This document shows positions 18,225 through 25,755 of a stretch of 64,000 nucleotides of DNA, one piece after another. The notes beneath the pieces were generated by a model, which made no database searches, was not told the DNA's origin, and worked only from the letters and a program-made list of their open reading frames with translations. Position 1 is the stretch's first letter; the number at the start of each line of letters is the position of its first letter. Source of the DNA: JAAZPT01 sp034180455 (GTDB taxonomy: Bacteria; Bacillota; Clostridia; Christensenellales; Aristaeellaceae); assembly GCA_034180455.1 (NCBI GenBank), contig JAXFOG010000012.1, forward strand, positions 44,964 through 108,963, in the 5' to 3' direction. The position numbers and the translations under genes are program-made.

Positions 18225-19388
18225 ATGACACTATTATTGATAATAATTTATATAATTTTTATATCTCTTGGATTGCCAGACTCCTTGCTTGGCACAGCAT
18301 GGCCTGTAATGTACAAGAGCTTTAATGTTGATATCAGTTTTGCTTCTGTATTAAGCACAATAACGCTTTTTACAACATCAGCAGTTAGTTTTATTTCTGG
18401 AAAATATATACGCAAGTTTGGCACATTCAAGCTTACATTCTGCAGCATAATACTAACTATTGTAGGCATAATAGGTATAGCGCTATCTCATAGTATGGGT
18501 ATTGCAATACTGTTCTTTATAATTTTAGGAGCAGGAGGTGGAGCCATAGATGCTGCTCTTAATGCTTACATAAGCAAATATTTTAGCGCAAAACACATGA
18601 ATTGGTTGCATGCATTTTGGGGAGTTGGTGTTACAGTAAGCCCTCTAGTATTGTCTGTATTCTTAAATGATGGTAGATGGCGTTCAGGATATTTAGCTAT
18701 TGCATGTTTGCAAACGGCCATACTCTTATTTGTGTTTATTAAACGTAGACAATGGGATATCATCAAGGAAGATTTTTCCCTATCCAAAAAAGCAGAGCAA
18801 AAATCAAGAATGGAAATAATAAGACACAAAGGTGTGCGTACATCAATAGTCGCTGCCGGATGCTATTCAGCTGTTGAGTTTACTCTTGGTACATGGGCAG
18901 CAAGCTATTTAGTATTTAACGTACATTTGGAGCCAGCCGAGGCTGCAGCTTGGGTAAGTCTATATTATGCAGGAATTATGGTAGGCAGAATATTAGCAGG
19001 CTTTATAAGCACAAAACTAAGCGACAAACAGCTTGTTTTTGGTGGAACAATATTGTCTATGTTTGGCATAGTATTACTGATGTTCCCTTGGCATATAGCA
19101 ATTATAGCCGGATTATTTATCACTGGACTTGGCTATGGACCAATATATCCTGCTCAAATACATGGCATACCTACATATTTTGGTATTGAATATTCTGCAG
19201 ATATTATAGGCTTTCATATGGGGGGAGCCTACACCATGGGCTTTATAGCACAAGTAATATTAGGGTTTATAGCAAGCAGAATTGGTTTTTTCATACTTCC
19301 ATATTTCTTGCTTGTATTTTGTATATTGCTTATATTTAGCTCAAAGCTACTTTTTGTAAAGCTTAGAGCCAACGGTAAACAGGTGTGA
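18225..19388 (+). CDS. Major facilitator superfamily transporter
   Basis: The 387-residue protein has about twelve membrane helices. It shows MFS traits: the first-loop G-K-Y-I-R-K-F-G segment between helices 2 and 3, and a second copy of this loop pattern (GRILAGFISTKLSDK) in the second half. The LGLPDSLLGTAWP start and GAGGGAIDAALN segment resemble the FucP/sugar-type or Bcr-like MFS group seen in clostridia. The substrate is unknown. It begins three bases after addA and is probably co-transcribed with it. Confidence 0.85.
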   Translation: MTLLLIIIYIIFISLGLPDSLLGTAWPVMYKSFNVDISFASVLSTITLFTTSAVSFISGKYIRKFGTFKLTFCSIILTIVGIIGIALSHSMGIAILFFIILGAGGGAIDAALNAYISKYFSAKHMNWLHAFWGVGVTVSPLVLSVFLNDGRWRSGYLAIACLQTAILLFVFIKRRQWDIIKEDFSLSKKAEQKSRMEIIRHKGVRTSIVAAGCYSAVEFTLGTWAASYLVFNVHLEPAEAAAWVSLYYAGIMVGRILAGFISTKLSDKQLVFGGTILSMFGIVLLMFPWHIAIIAGLFITGLGYGPIYPAQIHGIPTYFGIEYSADIIGFHMGGAYTMGFIAQVILGFIASRIGFFILPYFLLVFCILLIFSSKLLFVKLRANGKQV

Positions 19389-19602
19389 AATAAACACTTT
19401 GTATTATATTTAGAATATTTATAATAATAAATATAACAATAAAATGAATCAATTCAAGGCTTTAATAATGAATTGATATAGCAACAACTGTTTTTAGAAA
19501 ATTTAGTTATAACAACATATACAATAGCGATGACATAATGCTAAAGATTGTTAATGATAAAAAAGTCTATGATTTTATAGAAGAATAATGTTATAAGCAT
19601 AA
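19389..19602. other. Gap after MFS gene, with a 9-bp inverted repeat
   Basis: No gene is seen. ATCAATTCA (19448-19456) and TGAATTGAT (19469-19477) form a perfect 9-bp inverted repeat with a 12-base spacer. It could be a weak terminator for addA-MFS, as there is no clear T-run. The rest is very AT-rich. The tail of this stretch leads into the boundary of the mobile island. Confidence 0.4.
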
Positions 19603-19617
19603 AAAAGAGCATTTGAG

Positions 19618-19649
19618 TTGGGGCACCCTCCGTAAGGAAGGTGCCCCAA
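19618..19649. repeat. Left-end hairpin of the island
   Basis: TTGGGGCACC pairs perfectly with GGTGCCCCAA; inside, after one C/A mismatch, TCC pairs with GGA around a GTAA loop. There is no T-run after it, so it is not a standard terminator. The GC-rich arm contrasts with its AT-rich surroundings. Confidence 0.85.
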
Positions 19650-19658
19650 GGCTTTGTA
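19650..19658 (+). repeat. Left copy of the 9-bp terminal inverted repeat
   Basis: GGCTTTGTA directly follows the left hairpin. Its complement TACAAAGCC at 24748-24756 directly precedes the right hairpin. Confidence 0.6.
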
Positions 19659-19699
19659 TCTCAAATTAAATATTGTTGTTGAAAAGGTGTAGCAAACTG

Positions 19700-20146
19700 C
19701 TATGCCATTTTTGTTGCTCTTGCAGTTTTATTCCGCATATGCTCCTGAAAATATTCCTCCATTTCCTCGGGAGAAGGCTCTCGGATAATGCCGACACCGT
19801 TATAGTGGAATTCTACGCTTTGGTGACGCTTACCGTCTTTGTATTCGAGTTTGCCGACTACAATCTTCTGTATAAATTCGTGTACGATTTCGGGCGTTAG
19901 TTCCGTGAACTGCGTTACTTTCTTTGCCTTGTCGATAAAATGCTGTAAGCCCTCGGCAACCATTTTTTCAAGCTGCTGATTGTAGGTTAAATCTCCGCAG
20001 TTATTAAAGTGGATATTCATATCGGTGCGGGATAAATCAACATTCATATTTTCGTAGCTGTCATTCTTGCGTTCAATGTGTCGTTCAAATTTACCAACGC
20101 TTTCCTGCGTCCTTTGCATTACTCGTGCAACGGAATAATCGGGCAT
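19700..20146 (-). pseudogene. Hybrid of MobV relaxase N-terminus and large serine recombinase C-terminus
   Basis: One open frame of 148 residues joins parts of two unrelated proteins. Residues 1 to about 66 (MPDYSVAR, QRTQESVGKFERH, NMNVDLSRTDMN) are the start of a MobV/TnpZ-type relaxase. From about residue 67 the sequence (FIDKAKKVTQFTELTPEIV, then HEFIQKIVV and SVEFHYNGVGII) matches the C-terminal end of a TnpX/TndX-type serine recombinase. The catalytic domains of both are missing, so neither activity can remain. The start at 20146 has a GAAGG site upstream. The simplest reading is a deletion that removed everything between the two genes, in frame by chance. A small chimeric protein could still be made. 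Confidence 0.8.
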
Positions 20147-20221
20147 TATATAACCTTCTTTCTTCTTCGGATTGTATGTTCTTTTTAAATGCGAATATGT
20201 GTAGGAACAGCATACATCTCT

Positions 20222-20256
20222 GTTACGCACCTTTTCAAAGTGCGTAACCCACTATG
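20222..20256 (-). other. MobV-type origin of transfer
   Basis: A perfect inverted repeat GTTACGCAC (20222-20230) / GTGCGTAAC (20240-20248) with a nine-base loop adjoins, on the minus strand, CATAGTGGG followed by TTACGCAC. The pMV158 nick region reads ATAGTGTG then TTA, so the expected nick here falls between 20248 and 20247 on the minus strand. It lies directly upstream of the relaxase start, the normal place for a MobV oriT. Since the local relaxase is broken, the site could only work with a relaxase from elsewhere. Confidence 0.7.
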
Positions 20257-20822
20257 ACACTTTCAGCCTTACGGCTGCAAAGCTGTCAGTGGGCTCTGCG
20301 AGTCGGAAGGGGCGTTGCCTCGCAATTTGTGAATTGCTCCCCAATGCTCAATGCCCTTTGAGAAGGGCAGCCGCATAGGCTTGTCTAAACTTTGCGTCGA
20401 TTTACCCGAATGTCGTTCCTGCCCCTGCTTTTTCAAGAGCGTTGCTTTGCTCGCTTTCTGTTAAGAAAGCATATCCCATTCAGACGGTCATTCAGTTGTA
20501 AATCGGCAAAACAAAAAAGCCGATACACAGAAATACCAAAACAGCAAAAGTCTTGCTCTTGCTATCGTTTTGATGAAACTATGTATCGGCTTTGAAATTC
20601 AAATCCGTGTTGCCTGCTCTTTAACCAACCACGCAAGCAGACAATGCGTAAATGATTGGTACGGCAATATTCGGCTTACCGTTGTTTCTTTCTAAAATAT
20701 GTTTCATTTGTATTCAGTTGTAGCTCTCAAAGAGAGTAATTAAGTTTACCGCAAAACACATCTTTTATCAAGGTCAAAACATATTATTATTCCCGATAGA
20801 GAGAAAATTATGAGTGCCGCAC
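20257..20822. other. Non-coding stretch between oriT and the R-M promoter
   Basis: No supported gene is seen in this stretch. It is clearly richer in G+C up to about 20460. CAGCC-TTAC-GGCTG (20264-20277) is a small hairpin within a larger TGACA/TGTCA bracket. A 12-bp inverted repeat, AAAGCCGATACA (20516-20527) and TGTATCGGCTTT (20582-20593), spans 78 bases. A third ATCGGC lies just upstream and could form an alternative hairpin. The short open frames here have no family resemblance. Confidence 0.5.
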
Positions 20823-20851
20823 TTGACAATTTGTTTACTATTTGATATCAT
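20823..20851 (+). promoter_or_regulatory. Promoter of the restriction-modification operon
   Basis: TTGACA (20823-20828) and TATCAT (20846-20851) are separated by 17 bases. The -10 box lies inside the left arm of a long palindrome, so a protein bound there would block RNA polymerase. Confidence 0.75.
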
Positions 20852-20876
20852 TATATCAAGATATAATGATATCAAA
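20841..20876. promoter_or_regulatory. 36-bp palindromic operator over the R-M promoter
   Basis: Two perfect 16-base arms (TTTGATATCATTATAT and its complement) flank a CAAG centre. Each arm contains its own short palindrome TGATATCA, at 20843-20850 and 20867-20874, with centres 24 bp apart. That layout suits two dimers of the RHH protein encoded directly downstream. The operator starts at the -10 box and ends two bases before the ribosome-binding site. Confidence 0.75.
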
Positions 20877-20890
20877 TTGAGGTGAAACGA

Positions 20891-21088
20891 GTGGACGAAA
20901 AGACAAAACAAGTTCAGGTACGCCTAACTCCCGAACTACATAGCAAACTCAAAGGCACGCTTGCACTTGATGGACGAAAGCTCGTGGACTTTTTTAATGA
21001 AGCAGCTTATGCTTATTTGGCTGATAGCGTCAAATACAAAAACACCATTTCTGAAATTATAGGAGGAAAATATAATGGCAAAGACTAA
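20891..21088 (+). CDS. Small ribbon-helix-helix DNA-binding protein (putative R-M regulator)
   Basis: The 65-residue product has the RHH pattern: a basic beta strand (QVQVRLTPELHSKLK) followed by two helices (DGRKLVDFFNEAAYAYL). I start it at the GTG at 20891, six bases after GAGGTG; a GTG at 20882 would overlap that site. Its last 14 bases overlap the methyltransferase gene, so the two are coupled in translation. The palindrome on its own promoter suggests autorepression, and thus timing control of the R-M genes. R-M controller proteins are usually HTH; an RHH type is less common. An antitoxin-like role is an alternative, but no toxin gene is adjacent. Confidence 0.8.
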   Translation: MDEKTKQVQVRLTPELHSKLKGTLALDGRKLVDFFNEAAYAYLADSVKYKNTISEIIGGKYNGKD

Positions 21089-23108
21089 GAAAAAACAAGA
21101 GGCGCTATCTGTAAGCAGATTGATAAATGAAGTTTTAGTTGCGCAATTGAGCATCCCATTCCGTCAAATTGTTAATGATACTACATTTTCTAAATATACA
21201 GGCTCAAAACGCCCAGATATACTTATTTCTGAATTTGAATACGATGGAACTAACGATGAACAGTATATAAAGAATCTTGTTGCATATGCCGAAGCAAAAG
21301 ACGATTGCAAGGTAGATGATAAAGATTGGAAAGATGCCTTAAAGCAAGGCAAGAGCAAAGCGCCTAGATTGGGATTGCCGTATTTCATTGTTACAAATTG
21401 CAAAACCACGTATTTTTATAACGCAAAAACATTGAAGCAATTAACGCTCAATGGAAACCCCATCAGAGAATTTCAAACCATAGACATTTATCGTCTAATT
21501 AAAAACAAATTAACAGAAAATCCTGATTTGGATTCTATCAGTACAAATGTTGACTCGATTTCTACAATTTCAGAAGCAATCTTTAACAAGAAATTGTGGG
21601 AACTTGCAGGCGTTTATCGTGGCATCAATTTCAAAGATAATGTTCAAAAAATCGACTTTACAGTAGGCTTTGTAGCTCTTGAATATTTTGAAGAGAAAGA
21701 AGAAATTGATGGTAATAAAGATGCATCAAAAGTATATTGGTCTACTTGTAACGATGAAGTTGCAGAAAAAATCAAGAATAATTTGAGTGGTTACATAAGT
21801 CGTTTGGAAGATGAAACTACATTTAAAGAATTTAAGAATGTTATGGAAGTGGTCAGAATTGCTATTAGTGGTGATAGCAAGAACAAACCACTTATTGGTG
21901 TTGATGATGTAAAGCAAATATATGGCATTATTGATTCTATGAAGCCATTACACGGTACGGGATTTGATTTGTTTGGTGCTGTATATGAAATGTTTGCATC
22001 TTCGAAGGAAAAGAAAGATTTTGGGGAATATTTCACAAGAAGGCACTATACGCATATTTTCTCTAAATTGTTGTTACAGGATGAGGACGTATATAACGGG
22101 AAAAAAGAATTTTCTATTATCGACCCCGCTTGTGGAACGGGTGGATTTTTAACTGAAAGCTTCAAAGTTCTTTTAAACAATTATGAAAAAAGCGGAACAC
22201 TTACTGCTGAAGCAAGAGAATTTCTATCAAAAAAATGCTTCTATGGTGTTGATGTGCGTGATGAAAACATTTCAAGAACTCGACTTAATATGTTTTTGGT
22301 AGGTGACGGACATACACATATGTACTCCGACAACTCATTAAAACCTACTCGACAAGGGAAAAATATATTAAACAAAAAATATCAATATGTGATAACCAAC
22401 CCACCTTATGGAAGCGGCACAATCAAAGCGAATACTGAAGCAATATCTACTAATAGAACGGAGATTGCATTCATTTGTAAGGTTATTGATTTGCTCGAAA
22501 TTGGTGGCAAAGCGTGTATCATTACGCCTGATGGTGTATTGGAAAATCCTTCATACAAAAAGTTACGACAGGAAATTTTGGAAAAATGCGAAGTATATGC
22601 AATAGTATCATTGCCGAAGTTTGCGTTTGCACCATACACCAAAGAAAAAACTTATGCTTTGTTTATTAAAAAACGGAGCAACACGATAACAAAAACCCAA
22701 GATAAACCTGTGTGGATGTACATTATTGATAATGACGGACTTGCTAATTCCGATAAACGTTTCCCAACCAAGCTTCGGAACAATCGCAATGGTTGGATGC
22801 ACGATGAAATTTCTGGTTGGGTTAGCACAGATGGCATTGAAATGCCAGGTATACTTGAAAAAAGATGGTTGACCTTTGATGATAGCGAAACCAAAAGCAG
22901 TTGGATAGACGAAAAAGGAATCGTACAAACGGCAAGAAAAGGTGGAAATATAGATATCGAGCGTATTACATCTGACAACTATAAAACCTTACTTCCTGAA
23001 TACTATTTGCGACCATATTCGCCACACTACATTAGTGAAGAAGAATTTGCTAATGAATTAAAGAAAATTGATGATGAAATGAGGAGGGTATTAGGTGAAA
23101 TTTCTTGA
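21075..23108 (+). CDS. Fused restriction endonuclease / N6-adenine DNA methyltransferase subunit (BcgI-type)
   Basis: The 677-residue protein joins an N-terminal PD-(D/E)xK nuclease-like domain (Pro47-Asp48, then Glu73-Ala-Lys75; similar to the HsdR N-terminal domain) to an HsdM-type gamma-class N6-adenine methylase. Methylase motifs are FGEYFTRRHYT, DPACGTGGFL (SAM binding) and NPPYG (catalysis). It is about 150 residues longer than plain HsdM. With the specificity subunit next door and no separate HsdR motor, the layout equals the BcgI type IIB plan (A subunit cuts and methylates, B subunit recognises). AGGAGG precedes the ATG. Alternative: a type I M subunit with a decorative N-terminal domain and HsdR lost. 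Confidence 0.85.
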   Translation: MAKTKKKQEALSVSRLINEVLVAQLSIPFRQIVNDTTFSKYTGSKRPDILISEFEYDGTNDEQYIKNLVAYAEAKDDCKVDDKDWKDALKQGKSKAPRLGLPYFIVTNCKTTYFYNAKTLKQLTLNGNPIREFQTIDIYRLIKNKLTENPDLDSISTNVDSISTISEAIFNKKLWELAGVYRGINFKDNVQKIDFTVGFVALEYFEEKEEIDGNKDASKVYWSTCNDEVAEKIKNNLSGYISRLEDETTFKEFKNVMEVVRIAISGDSKNKPLIGVDDVKQIYGIIDSMKPLHGTGFDLFGAVYEMFASSKEKKDFGEYFTRRHYTHIFSKLLLQDEDVYNGKKEFSIIDPACGTGGFLTESFKVLLNNYEKSGTLTAEAREFLSKKCFYGVDVRDENISRTRLNMFLVGDGHTHMYSDNSLKPTRQGKNILNKKYQYVITNPPYGSGTIKANTEAISTNRTEIAFICKVIDLLEIGGKACIITPDGVLENPSYKKLRQEILEKCEVYAIVSLPKFAFAPYTKEKTYALFIKKRSNTITKTQDKPVWMYIIDNDGLANSDKRFPTKLRNNRNGWMHDEISGWVSTDGIEMPGILEKRWLTFDDSETKSSWIDEKGIVQTARKGGNIDIERITSDNYKTLLPEYYLRPYSPHYISEEEFANELKKIDDEMRRVLGEIS

Positions 23109-24222
23109 CGTGTTTAATGAAATAAAAAAAGGCAATTATGCATTAACTGATGAAGCAATATATGCCTCCCTTCAAAATAGCGATGAATTAATTCCGTTGT
23201 ACGGTGGCAATAAAGAACACAATACAACAGAACGTAGAATATCCATCTCGGCTAAAACCAAAAAAGGAGTACCTATAACTGTTTTTTCTGGTGAAGGAAT
23301 AGTCATTAGTTTAGATGGCAGTGCAGGAAGCATGACCTATAAAAGTGACGAGAAATTTGCTCTAAATCATCACGCTGGATTCATTACATTACGAAAAGAT
23401 GCTACAAATAAGGTCAATCTTGAGTATTTTTCAATATTTTTGCAGAATTTTTATAGAGAGATGGGTGTAAGTGATGGCTCAAAAACATTGTCACTAACAC
23501 AGATTTATGCTGAAGAATTTGATTTGCCAGAGTTTGAGGTGCAAAACAAAATTTTACACTTGCTAAAAGGTATAAAGGCTAAATTAGAGAATTTAGCAAC
23601 ATTAAAGAATAATTATAAATACCTTATAGAGAAAGAAATATCTGTTGAATACACAAAATATCAAGGCAGAAACATAGATATTTCAACCTGTATAGACTAT
23701 ATGAGTGGCAATACAGGGCTCACCGAAGAATTCATTTATCAAACTCTGCAGAACGGTGCCGAACATTATCAAATATTATCAAGTGCTACTGAGGATAGCA
23801 CAATGATGGGTGAAATTCCAATGTGCGTTATTAATAATCGTCAGTTGAAAGTATTTGATGGGCAAGAAGGACTTTTGGTTACCAGAAATGGAAAAGCAGG
23901 CTACACAAAATATTTGAATAAAGGAAGATATACCATAAATGACCATGCATATATACTTTTTGTTAAAGCTGTTTCCCCTTTTAAAATAGATTTACGATGG
24001 CTTGCAATTCAATATAAGCAAGATTTTTTGTCATATTCTTCCAACTCTGATAATGGCACGTGGAATATGACAGGATTCTTTTCCTATACTAAAATTGATA
24101 TCCCTTGTTATGACGAGCAACTTTCGCTTGTCAAAAAGCATCAATTACTTCAAAATAGAATAGCATCCATTGAACAGATTGAAGAACAGTATAGTTGTCT
24201 TATTAGTAAAGAGATAGCATAA
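23095..24222 (+). CDS. Specificity subunit of the R-M system, two target-recognition domains
   Basis: The 375-residue protein has two repeats. Each begins with a similar segment (ALTDEAIYASLQNSDELIPL; GLTEEFIYQTLQNGAEHYQIL), continues with a target-recognition domain, and ends in a helical stretch (KAKLENLATLKNNY; RIASIEQIEEQY) that in HsdS acts as ruler and dimer contact. That gives a bipartite DNA target with a fixed spacer. The GTG start has GAGGAGG six bases before it and overlaps the methylase gene by 14 bases. Subunits of this family are about 340-450 residues, so it appears whole. Confidence 0.88.
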   Translation: MKFLDVFNEIKKGNYALTDEAIYASLQNSDELIPLYGGNKEHNTTERRISISAKTKKGVPITVFSGEGIVISLDGSAGSMTYKSDEKFALNHHAGFITLRKDATNKVNLEYFSIFLQNFYREMGVSDGSKTLSLTQIYAEEFDLPEFEVQNKILHLLKGIKAKLENLATLKNNYKYLIEKEISVEYTKYQGRNIDISTCIDYMSGNTGLTEEFIYQTLQNGAEHYQILSSATEDSTMMGEIPMCVINNRQLKVFDGQEGLLVTRNGKAGYTKYLNKGRYTINDHAYILFVKAVSPFKIDLRWLAIQYKQDFLSYSSNSDNGTWNMTGFFSYTKIDIPCYDEQLSLVKKHQLLQNRIASIEQIEEQYSCLISKEIA

Positions 24223-24315
24223 TATTTTAGTAAAAAGCAGCGGCAAGGGTTTATCCCTACCGCTGCATCCTATTTGTCTAAATCGTGATTCTTTACTTTT
24301 GAACAATAGTTTTTC

Positions 24316-24693
24316 TTATGCGTAAATCAATTCTGCATTGACGATTTCCGTCACTCTGGAGCGTATACTGTTCATTCTCTTTACCCATAGCATTTGATTT
24401 TCAGCTTTGAACTTTTCCGTTACATTTTCCTTTTCGGCAAGCTCTTTTACCAGCCGAGAAAACATATCTTCTGCCTGCTTGTCAATATTGACAAGGTAAC
24501 TTTTTAATTTGCAGGAAGTCAACAGAGAGGTATATAAACCTCTTTTGAAATTCTTGATATACTGTAAATGCTGCTGCCCCCATATTCCGGTTGGCTTATT
24601 TTCTTCGGGTGGCAATGTCAAACAAGGGATATAATAATCCTCGACTAATTCATACCACAAACCATTGTTTTCATCGTAAATGTACTTATCCAT
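24316..24693 (-). CDS. tnpV: TnpV-family transposon-encoded protein
   Basis: The 125-residue protein has the TnpV pattern: YIYDENNGLWYEL at the start, then YYIPCLTLP, GIWGQQHLQYIK, and an end with AEIVNAELIYA-like spacing (here TEIVNAELIYA). TnpV is found in Tn4451 and related elements; its role in transfer or excision is not settled. I start at the ATG at 24693, with GGAGGA seven bases upstream; an earlier TTG overlaps that site. It lies at the right end of the island, about 55 bases inside the terminal repeat. Confidence 0.88.
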   Translation of the reverse strand: MDKYIYDENNGLWYELVEDYYIPCLTLPPEENKPTGIWGQQHLQYIKNFKRGLYTSLLTSCKLKSYLVNIDKQAEDMFSRLVKELAEKENVTEKFKAENQMLWVKRMNSIRSRVTEIVNAELIYA

Positions 24694-24747
24694 TATGCAA
24701 TCCTCCAATATATTGGTTTTCCTACAATTTCAATTAATCTGGCTGAT

Positions 24748-24756
24748 TACAAAGCC
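24748..24756 (-). repeat. Right copy of the 9-bp terminal inverted repeat
   Basis: TACAAAGCC, the complement of GGCTTTGTA at the left end, directly adjoins the right hairpin. Confidence 0.6.
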
Positions 24757-24795
24757 AAAGGGAGAAGCTACTTCCTTATGTAGCCTCTCCCTTTG
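24756..24795. repeat. Right-end hairpin of the island
   Basis: CAAAGGGAGAAGCTAC (24756-24771) pairs with GTAGCCTCTCCCTTTG (24780-24795), 15 of 16 bases, around TTCCTTAT. It may also stop transcription from the AEC gene, but lacks a clean T-run. It matches the left hairpin in position, not in sequence. Confidence 0.8.
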
Positions 24796-24823
24796 CATGC
24801 TCTTTTCAATTGAGATAAATAAT

Positions 24824-25744
24824 TTATATCAGCAACATATATACAAATACAAATACTATGGTAAGCAATGTATCTACTGATATAGCTGCGCTTAGCTCTG
24901 CTCTGTTTTCTTCCTTTGCAAATATTGGCAAAATATATGGTGGTGGAAGCAGAAGAATAAATACACCTGCAAGCCTTATAAGCCTATCTTGAATATTGAA
25001 TATTGTGAAGCCTAGATACATAAGACCAAAGCCTATAAGGCAGCTTATCAGTCTCATTCCAATTAGTTTAGAAGTGTACTTTGGGTCTATGCCAGAAAGA
25101 TCTATCTCATAACCAATAATCAATAGTATAAGTATGCCAAGTGGCTGTGAAATGCTTTCTAGTGTATTTACTAGTATAGAACCAAATGCACCAGAATAGA
25201 TTATCTTTCCTAATCCAGTTGTACCTATAATTATTCCTAAAAATACACTTAGGCATAAACTTGATGTAAATATAGACTTTATTATATCCATAAAGCCACC
25301 AACATGCCCACTCTCACGCTTAACCAATGTAATATAGATTACATATATAAATAATACATGTCCTATATCAAGTAGAGCAATAGAGCTTATTGCTTCGCTT
25401 CCATGAATTAGTGAAAATAGTGCATAACCTAGCATGCCCACTTCAAAGCCACTTGCAAAGAATAGACTTATTTTATCGCCTATTTTAAATTTGCCTTGCA
25501 TAAAGTATCCTAGACCAAGCATAACGCAGCATACTATAAACGAAATTATAGGCACAACTATAAGGTTTGAGGGGATACTGTTGGTGGAAAATGTCTTAAA
25601 AAGCAGCAATGGAAGCATAATGTTTATTGCTAGCTTGTTGACACCATCTATACCATCTCTACTTATCAAACCGATTTTCTTTATAAAATAGCCTAATATT
25701 ATAGTTATGATTATTGGTACAATAATACCCAAAACCTCTTGCAT
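24824..25744 (-). CDS. AEC-family (auxin efflux carrier-like) transporter
   Basis: The 306-residue protein has about ten membrane helices in two inverted halves, the AEC plan. The start (GIIVPIIITIILGYFIKKIGL) and the N-I-M-L-P-L-L-L-F segment in helix 2 are typical. In bacteria such proteins often carry malate, malonate or other organic anions. The malic enzyme gene about 2 kb away makes a dicarboxylate plausible, but this is inference. AAGGAG precedes the ATG; it follows cutC by 11 bases on the same strand. Confidence 0.85.
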   Translation of the reverse strand: MQEVLGIIVPIIITIILGYFIKKIGLISRDGIDGVNKLAINIMLPLLLFKTFSTNSIPSNLIVVPIISFIVCCVMLGLGYFMQGKFKIGDKISLFFASGFEVGMLGYALFSLIHGSEAISSIALLDIGHVLFIYVIYITLVKRESGHVGGFMDIIKSIFTSSLCLSVFLGIIIGTTGLGKIIYSGAFGSILVNTLESISQPLGILILLIIGYEIDLSGIDPKYTSKLIGMRLISCLIGFGLMYLGFTIFNIQDRLIRLAGVFILLLPPPYILPIFAKEENRAELSAAISVDTLLTIVFVFVYMLLI

Positions 25745-25755
25745 TTACTTACTCC

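Larger units (their letters stand above)
19603..24806. mobile_element. Remnant of a Tn4451-type integrative mobilizable element carrying a restriction-modification system
   Basis: The island sits between the convergent MFS and AEC genes. Each end has a long hairpin (19618-19649 and 24756-24795) directly flanked on the inside by GGCTTTGTA (19650-19658) or its complement TACAAAGCC (24748-24756). Outside them, AAAAGAGCAT (19603-19612) faces ATGCTCTTTT (24797-24806), which together could be the two halves of a host bidirectional terminator split by insertion. Inside lie a relaxase-recombinase hybrid gene, an oriT, an RHH regulator, an R-M gene pair and tnpV. MobV relaxase (TnpZ), a large serine recombinase (TnpX) and TnpV are the Tn4451 gene set. 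Exact ends and target duplication cannot be fixed by eye. Confidence 0.7.

Noticed and set aside
19673..19900. Plus-strand open frame opposite the recombinase tail
   Set aside because: It is the antisense of the hybrid gene, whose two halves are recognisable on the minus strand.
20392..20595. Short plus-strand open frame between oriT and the R-M promoter
   Set aside because: No ribosome site; it crosses inverted repeats and resembles no protein I know. The stretch is better described as non-coding.
20891..21088. RHH protein as an antitoxin of a toxin-antitoxin pair
   Set aside because: The next gene is a methylase with full motifs, not a small toxin; overlap with it points to R-M control.
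20891..24222. Classic type I restriction system
   Set aside because: There is no HsdR helicase gene in the island, and the methylase carries its own nuclease-like N-terminus; a BcgI-type plan fits better.
19389..24806. Prophage or full conjugative element
   Set aside because: No capsid, tail, lysis, type IV secretion or intact integrase gene is present; only Tn4451-type pieces are seen.
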